From: Caldifarciminota bacterium
GTDB taxonomy: Bacteria; Hydrothermota; Hydrothermia; UBA1063; CAJXJZ01
DNA length: 11,209 bases
Direction of reading: 5' to 3'
NCBI GenBank assembly: GCA_027033555.1
Contig: JALVLE010000211.1
Span: forward strand, 1-11,209
Both the position numbers and the translations under genes were made by a program. Positions 7,201 to 11,209 of the stretch are shown piece after piece (the first letter of the stretch is position 1; every line of letters starts with the position of its first letter). The notes beneath the pieces are model-generated. The model was given only the letters and a program-made list of their open reading frames with translations, was not told the DNA's origin and made no database searches.

Positions 7201-7620
7201 ATTCTTATTTATTCACTGTATGACCAGGACAGAATAGATGAGGCAATGGCTACAATAGACGAGTATTTACAGTTCTTGAAGAGTAAAAATATGGAAAATG
7301 AAACGGAAAAATTGCTTGTTATGAAAGCTATTGGGTATTATCTCAAAAAAGAATACAGCAGGGCGTCCTCTCTCCTTTCTAAAATAAAGGTGAAATTACT
7401 GGATGGCACCATAAGTGTTTTGTTTGTTATACTTGCAGGTCTTTTATCTGTGATGGATGAGGGAAAACTCAAGCACCTATTAAAAGATGTGAAAGAGGAT
7501 GAGAAGAAAAAACTTTTTTCTGCCTTTAAAGCGATAAAAGAGGGGGAAGACCCCCTCTTTTATTACTCTGATAATAATCTTTTGAAAAGAGTATTTGAAA
7601 AAATTCAATTCCATAGATGA
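4237..7620 (+). CDS. Class III adenylate cyclase fused to STAND-type ATPase and TPR array
   Basis: A 1127-residue cytoplasmic signalling protein predicted to make cAMP. Residues 35-210 are a class III cyclase domain starting ERRFVTVLFADIKGFTSL. Metal-binding Asp are at 45 and 89, the adenine-selecting Lys at 85 (KFIGD) and Asp at 156 (GDAVNV), and the transition-state Asn at 159 and Arg at 163, so the active site looks complete. An ATPase follows with Walker A GDAGIGKT (257-264), Walker B IVIDD (381-385) and the STAND/AAA_16-like TGGNPYYVEELL (465-476). A helical linker with FIHELLRDAAYELL leads from about residue 615 into TPR repeats to about 1060, likely the partner-sensing part. The ATG at 4237 has no ribosome site and abuts a TATAAT. 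The ATG at 4321 would give a protein starting MRKVVPERRF with the domains intact. The 3' end contains a terminator-like hairpin. Confidence 0.9.
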   Translation: MGLSKWNLSLSECSQFIEQLISNILCNCMRKVVPERRFVTVLFADIKGFTSLSENLDPEDVEDIINSIFARFREIIEEHGGYLDKFIGDAVMAVFGAPHSHSDDPRRAILSGLQMQKALKEFNEKHNLSLGVRIGINTGEVLWSSIAGEKPTVMGDAVNVAQRLESIGEPGKVFVSEKTMELASEYFDFEYKGETKVKGRKEPVRVYVVLGEKEHVFLPRGGILTPFFERDGELGTLMEAFEEVAGKKVFKTVLVYGDAGIGKTRLAVEFLKKIKRKHDIETILVRADALKQGSYQIVSRIITEKLAITRSEELENRVFSLFSKKENLSEAEIKTFTSLVLSAVYPSRTERSSMKNVLKERPNALYMLFEIMFSHEEKPAVIVIDDFHHVDEESLDFVIGLRKRLKNAPLLLIANSRKMFKSLNPDVEIALSPLSKKTLYAFLKFIFDVKDEKIDPSFVDFIKEKTGGNPYYVEELLKYIKERGLFERNPLRAKETDLHLPESLKGILTERIDALPPKEKEVAKTAACIGRVFWKNILEVVRDKPVEKSLLRLELEGIVEKEAKSLVENDTEYAFIHELLRDAAYELLTKKERIRLHNKIGSILESYRDNPILLHDAGRHFLLAQEPDKAKELFEKAGDVARDQANYKFALQCYNKIEEPSPSLLLKKAHVLQILSRYREAAQVVLHALSILQEGEDRDIYARLKIRLASIKEKEGDFVNALKELEELQDWPNPVLKAEILGRIAWIMFRLSRFSESEEKARMALEIIHKMNSQDKEILVRKSMCLNILANIYMKKGDLQSAYKYFEEVMSISRSFGDKDRLSRVLINMSTYLIYVKDFDKALSFLNEALSLTTVTANRGLLPAIYNNIGLIYLEKREPGKAIINFKRALKITRNLGNRFMEMNVLVNMGRAYSIMESYGEAIFHFKKALEIARASRNKMAEGIALANIAYNYYLKGDAHVAEKYVRDSISVFRELGDLRSEIYNSLPILIYSLYDQDRIDEAMATIDEYLQFLKSKNMENETEKLLVMKAIGYYLKKEYSRASSLLSKIKVKLLDGTISVLFVILAGLLSVMDEGKLKHLLKDVKEDEKKKLFSAFKAIKEGEDPLFYYSDNNLLKRVFEKIQFHR
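7535..7562 (-). terminator. Perfect hairpin terminator inside the cyclase 3' coding end, likely serving the opposite gene
   Basis: TAAAAGAGGGGG (7535-7546) pairs perfectly with CCCCCTCTTTTA (7551-7562) across the loop AAGA. The stem is symmetrical, with A and T runs in its outer arms, so it can act in both directions. On the minus strand it begins 43 nt past the stop of the lipoprotein gene at 7605, a normal terminator position. On the plus strand it lies within codons 1100-1109 of the cyclase, before its stop. Confidence 0.8.
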
Positions 7621-8594
7621 ATCCGTTCACCAGAGTCTTTCAGGATAATATCAAGATAGTTTTTATGGCGTGAATCCTGAGGCTTCCATATCTTTCCTTC
7701 TATTATTCCGATGGTATCCTTTGTGCTGGTCTGGATAGAATATACAACTCCTGAAATGTTGCGGAGTATGTACCCCTGTACGCTGTCTGGTGCTGAAACT
7801 GTTATCTCTTTTTGGTAGGTTAAATCTCCATATCTGAAACTTATAGAAACACTCTGGGAAAGGTCTGTCCTATTATGAACAGAGGTATAAAGGGTATCCA
7901 GATCGTTTGTGTGAACTATGCCGTTTATTGTACCAAAAATATGAGGTTCTCTTAAATGATGCTGAGGCTCTGCTGCAGCAGAGACAGTTACGTTTAAAAG
8001 GGAAAGTATATCATAGGTGTACTTTACATAAGTGGGATTACCCTGTTCATAGGCCATAGTATCAATACGGAGCCAGGCAAGCTCTTCAGAATCTCCAATG
8101 AAGAGCTCAAACAATGCGTGAATCACATTAAGATTCCCATCAAATACGAAATCTCCGGCTTTAAGCTGGAAAAAACCCTCACCATCAAGCCATCTGAAGA
8201 TGATTGTTGAATCTGAATCCGGATAATCCTGTGTTTTTATCCATTTCCCCCTTACAGTATCAAATTCCCACACCCCCCAGAGTGAATCTGGAGAATAGAG
8301 AAAGCCAAGATGAGCCACAGTTCTTGTCATATTTACAAATGGTCCTTTGTCAAGAGGATCTTTTTTTAGAGGAGATTTTTCAACCTCCACCACTATGGGT
8401 AATCCTTCAGGCATGTCATCATATCCATCAGTGGCTCTGCTTTGCTCTGCAGCATTTTCAGCAGAAGCAGGCATCCTTAATATGGATGCAAGATCGGCAA
8501 GATTATTCTCCTGTTCGTTGTGTTTGGAGCATCCTGCAAAAAGCAGTGTCCCAGCAAGCAGTACTACGAATTTTTTGTGAGTAAGACGCTTCAT
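7605..8594 (-). CDS. Predicted lipoprotein, function unknown
   Basis: A 329-residue protein with a lipoprotein signal: MKRLTHKKF, then a hydrophobic core ending LLFAGC, with Cys at 22 and Ser at +2, which favours outer-membrane sorting by the E. coli rule. A low-complexity polar linker (about residues 23-75, rich in Glu, Asn, Ala and Asp) tethers a beta-rich body with Asp/Ser/Thr-rich turns such as DTVRGKWIKTQDYPDSDSTI. No catalytic motif or named family is recognised. The start ATG at 8592-8594 has an excellent ribosome site (AAAAAGGAGGGAG, about 8599-8611). The gene has its own promoter at 8617-8645 and also lies 53 bp downstream of the tricorn gene, so some read-through is possible. Its last 16 bp overlap the convergent cyclase gene, and its probable terminator is at 7535-7562. 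Confidence 0.75.
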   Translation of the reverse strand: MKRLTHKKFVVLLAGTLLFAGCSKHNEQENNLADLASILRMPASAENAAEQSRATDGYDDMPEGLPIVVEVEKSPLKKDPLDKGPFVNMTRTVAHLGFLYSPDSLWGVWEFDTVRGKWIKTQDYPDSDSTIIFRWLDGEGFFQLKAGDFVFDGNLNVIHALFELFIGDSEELAWLRIDTMAYEQGNPTYVKYTYDILSLLNVTVSAAAEPQHHLREPHIFGTINGIVHTNDLDTLYTSVHNRTDLSQSVSISFRYGDLTYQKEITVSAPDSVQGYILRNISGVVYSIQTSTKDTIGIIEGKIWKPQDSRHKNYLDIILKDSGERIHLWN

Positions 8595-8616
8595 ATTACT
8601 CCCTCCTTTTTCTCAA

Positions 8617-8645
8617 ATTTTATTATAATCTATGTGAATTGTCAA
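8617..8645 (-). promoter_or_regulatory. Strong sigma70-type promoter of the lipoprotein gene
   Basis: On the minus strand a perfect TTGACA (8640-8645) is followed after exactly 17 bp by TAAAAT (8617-8622), five of six -10 matches. A TATAAT also occurs within the spacer, but only 12 bp from the -35. The predicted start near 8610 leaves a very short leader that begins about at the ribosome site. The -35 box lies 2 bp beyond the tricorn stop codon, and no terminator separates the two genes. Confidence 0.75.
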
Positions 8646-8647
8646 GT

Positions 8648-11209
8648 TTACATATTTGGCTCAAGGGGAGGATTCTTTTTGATTTCATCAAGAATTATCT
8701 CTATTGCAGTGTCAAGTTGAGGGTCTTCTCCTCTTGCATACTCCTCAGGAGTAATGTCAACTTCTATATCTGGTTCTGTGCCGTAGTTTTCAACACCCCA
8801 GCCCACATCCTGGAACCAGAAGGAGAATTCCGGTTGAGTAGTCACTGTTCCATCCACCAACCAGTTTCTTGGCCATATTCCTACGACTCCTCCCCAGGTC
8901 CTTCTTCCTATAAGTTTCCCCAATTTTAGCAATTTAAAAGCATGACTGAAGATATCTCCATCAGAACCCGCATATTCATTTGTGATTGCAACCAGCGGGC
9001 CCTTTCTGCCTTCTATAGGGTAGGGCATCTTTCCCATCCATCTTGAAAAATCATAGCCTATACGTTTCAGAGCTATTTTTTCAAGTATAAGCTGAGAGAC
9101 AAAGCCTCCACCATTGAAACGAACGTCTATAATAAGGCCGTCATGGTCAAATTCAGCGAGGTAATATCTAAAGAATTCGGCAAAGCCTCTTGCCCCCATA
9201 TCCGGAATATGGACGTACCCTACTTTGCCATGCGTCTTTTTATGCACATACTCCCTGTTGCGTTCCACCCAGTCTCGGTAACGAACGGGAAATTCGTCAC
9301 TAATAGTTCTTATCCAGAATTCCCTTTCTTTTCTACCTTTTTTAAACGTTATTCTAACAAGGTCATTTGCTCTGTTAACCAGCAAACGATAAGGAGGATG
9401 ATAATAATCCACTTTCTCGTTGTCTATTTTTACTATTGCCATACCCTCTTCTACCTCTACACCTGGCTGTGAAAGTGGAACAAAATAATTGTCATGCCAT
9501 CCGTCACCTTTAAGAATCCGCTTTATTATAAATACTTTCCTCTTTCTATCATACTCTATATCAGCACCAAGAAAACCAATGTTATAGTGGGGTCTTGGTT
9601 TATAGTCTCCTCCCATCTCATACGCATGGGATGTACCAAGTTCTCCCTGCATTTCCCATATAAGATCAGAAAATTCGGCTCTCGTTGCTACCCTTTTAAG
9701 AAGAGGAAGATATTTTTTTAATACATTTTCCCAATGGATGCCTGACATATCTTCTCTCCAGAAATACTCTCTCTGAAGCCTCCATGCTTCCTTAAACATC
9801 TGTTCCCATTCAAAGGGTGGATTAACTTCCAGTTTTATTCTGGATATGTCAATTATGCCACTTTTCCTCCCTGGCTTTTGTTCTTTTGGTTCCGGTTTGC
9901 CCTGGGTTGAAAAAACCCTTATCCCTTCGTTATTGCGGATTCCTATTGCTCTTTTGTTTAGTGAAATTTTAAATGAAGAGACTCCTTTGAAAAACAGTTC
10001 CTCTTCTTCTGTATTTAAATCAAAAAAGTAGAGGTTCTTTTCATTATGACGGGATTTAAAAGATCCTTCTTCAAGAAGGCTTTCGCCATCATTGACTGCT
10101 GTGTAAAAAACTTTTCCGGATGCTGTATCAAGATCAAAATAGACTCTTTCTTCAACAGGGAGAGGAACAATCCTATTTTGAATGCCATCAAAATCAATTT
10201 CTATACTCTTTTGCTTTCCCTTTTTTTCATCTTTACCCTGTTTTTTTTCTGAAAAGCCCTCTGGTTCTTTTATAAATGGGGAACGTAGTTCTCTTTTGAG
10301 TGTCACCACAAAGGGCCTTGCCCCACGGGGAAAGCCAAGTGCAAAGTGTATCCCGTCGCTCACAGGGTTGTATATCCTTCTTGAGAGGAAGAAAAGATAC
10401 TTCCCATCTTCAGAAAAGGCAGGGTTGTAGTCCATCATAGGTTCTGATATGTCGTGTTTTTCTCCTGTATCCGTATCATAAATCCTGATAACGCTTTTGT
10501 AAAGTGAAATGTTAATTCCATAGGCAATATATCTTCCGCAGGGAGAAAAGTTAAACCCATTAACAGACCCCTGGTGGGCTTTATCAACTACTTTTTGCTT
10601 CCCTTCCGTAAGATCAACAAGAACCAGTTCTTCTCTGTGGTTACGAAGTGCTATAATGTCTTTCTCTTTGGTGGGCGAAACTTTTATTGAATAAGGACGT
10701 CCTACGTCAAGTTTAGAAAATTTTTTCAGGATCTTTCCATCCATGGAATGTATCTCAAGGTGTTCTTTATTCCCCTCATCACTGACCACCACGAGCCTTT
10801 TCGTATCATTTAACCAGGCAGATATAAAGTATCTCACACCATGTTTTTTGCCGTGTTGATACACAGGCCCATCCCACAGTCCCATGGAAAAGGATTTACC
10901 CCTTGAGATTATATTAATATAGGCTGCATCTTCGGATAAACTAAATCTTTCAAGGTACTTTAGGGGATTCACAAACTTCCTTTTCCTCTGTATAAGTGGG
11001 CTTCTATAATCTATTGAAACCTTTATGTCCTGTTCAGTTTTTACATCAAACACATAAATATCTGCACCTGCGTGATAAACAATTTTTTCCCCATCTGTGG
11101 TGGCATTTCTTGCATAAAAGTCCCTGTGATGTGTGTGCTTTCTTAGATCAGAGCCATCTGGCAGGCATGAATATATATTGCCGATGTTCTCATGGTCAGA
11201 TATAAAATA
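8648..11209 (-). CDS. tri: Tricorn protease homologue, family S41, N-terminus cut by window edge
   Basis: Tricorn is a large self-compartmentalising serine protease that trims peptides released by proteasome-like proteases. The 853 visible residues enter the N-terminal propeller at FSDHENIGNIYSCLPDGSDL, then HHRDFYARNATTDGEKIVYHAGADIY. A second propeller and a Lys-rich linker near 320-334 follow, then the C1, PDZ and C2 protease regions. Catalytic residues by alignment with Thermoplasma tricorn are His528 in GTSHAYE, nucleophile Ser749 in AGSDGD and Glu812 in YGTEPD. His-to-Ser (221) and Ser-to-Glu (63) spacings fit the 219 and 58 of the archaeal enzyme, implying about 215 missing residues. 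The GTG at 11051-11053 is internal, since the tricorn-like sequence continues upstream to the window edge. No partner aminopeptidase is in view. Confidence 0.95.
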   Translation of the reverse strand, partial: YFISDHENIGNIYSCLPDGSDLRKHTHHRDFYARNATTDGEKIVYHAGADIYVFDVKTEQDIKVSIDYRSPLIQRKRKFVNPLKYLERFSLSEDAAYINIISRGKSFSMGLWDGPVYQHGKKHGVRYFISAWLNDTKRLVVVSDEGNKEHLEIHSMDGKILKKFSKLDVGRPYSIKVSPTKEKDIIALRNHREELVLVDLTEGKQKVVDKAHQGSVNGFNFSPCGRYIAYGINISLYKSVIRIYDTDTGEKHDISEPMMDYNPAFSEDGKYLFFLSRRIYNPVSDGIHFALGFPRGARPFVVTLKRELRSPFIKEPEGFSEKKQGKDEKKGKQKSIEIDFDGIQNRIVPLPVEERVYFDLDTASGKVFYTAVNDGESLLEEGSFKSRHNEKNLYFFDLNTEEEELFFKGVSSFKISLNKRAIGIRNNEGIRVFSTQGKPEPKEQKPGRKSGIIDISRIKLEVNPPFEWEQMFKEAWRLQREYFWREDMSGIHWENVLKKYLPLLKRVATRAEFSDLIWEMQGELGTSHAYEMGGDYKPRPHYNIGFLGADIEYDRKRKVFIIKRILKGDGWHDNYFVPLSQPGVEVEEGMAIVKIDNEKVDYYHPPYRLLVNRANDLVRITFKKGRKEREFWIRTISDEFPVRYRDWVERNREYVHKKTHGKVGYVHIPDMGARGFAEFFRYYLAEFDHDGLIIDVRFNGGGFVSQLILEKIALKRIGYDFSRWMGKMPYPIEGRKGPLVAITNEYAGSDGDIFSHAFKLLKLGKLIGRRTWGGVVGIWPRNWLVDGTVTTQPEFSFWFQDVGWGVENYGTEPDIEVDITPEEYARGEDPQLDTAIEIILDEIKKNPPLEPNM

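Noticed and set aside
8204..8584. A 126-codon plus-strand open frame opposite the second lipoprotein
   Set aside because: It lies antisense to a gene with a clear lipobox, ribosome site and promoter. Its translation has no domain character and a neighbouring frame is open over the same stretch.
11051..11053. GTG as the start of the tricorn gene
   Set aside because: The reading frame continues open to the window edge and encodes recognisable tricorn propeller sequence (HHRDFYARNATTDGEKIVYH), so the GTG is an internal valine codon.
1..11209. CRISPR array, transposase, attachment site, tRNA or rRNA gene
   Set aside because: No regularly spaced direct repeats, transposase-like proteins or cloverleaf-like sequences were seen on either strand by reading.

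Overview
The window comes from a bacterial chromosome. Shine-Dalgarno-led genes, intrinsic terminators and sigma70-like promoters point to Bacteria. Two predicted lipoproteins, a LolA-like protein and YidD suggest a diderm envelope. Base composition is AT-leaning, and conserved genes (pyruvate phosphate dikinase, YidD, tricorn protease, class III cyclase) are mixed with unrecognised exported proteins. That mix would fit an uncultivated lineage of the WOR-3/FCB kind. This placement is a low-confidence inference from gene content only. No mobile element, CRISPR array, tRNA or rRNA is visible.

Layout. (1) 1-315, minus: 5' end of ppdK, cut by the window edge. (2) 523-924, plus: small exported cysteine-containing membrane protein with its own promoter, closed by a UUCG-loop hairpin terminator at 935-965. 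(3) 986-3449, plus: a tightly coupled four-gene cassette of a LolA-like protein, YidD with an N-terminal hydrophobic extension, and two related TPR/membrane proteins. The junctions are a 4-bp overlap, 0 bp and a 19-bp overlap. (4) 3427-4212, minus: a predicted lipoprotein, convergent with and overlapping the cassette. (5) 4237-7620, plus: a 1127-residue fusion of class III adenylate cyclase, STAND-type ATPase and TPR array, divergent from the lipoprotein across only 24 bp. (6) 7605-8594, minus: a second unknown lipoprotein, convergent with and overlapping the cyclase. (7) 8648-11209, minus: tricorn protease, 5'-truncated by the window edge, with its catalytic His, Ser and Glu visible.

How the genes may work together. 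The cassette at 986-3449 looks like an envelope or secretion module: YidD is linked to membrane insertion through YidC, LolA-like folds carry lipids or lipoproteins, and TPRs dock partners. The cyclase fusion is a large cytoplasmic signalling protein making cAMP. Tricorn trims peptides made by upstream proteases, and the lipoprotein gene behind it has its own promoter as well as possible read-through.

The most striking structural signal is a perfect 12-bp, four-nucleotide-loop hairpin with flanking A and T runs at 7535-7562. It lies inside the 3' end of the cyclase coding sequence. It sits where the convergent lipoprotein transcript should end, yet it reads as a terminator in both directions.
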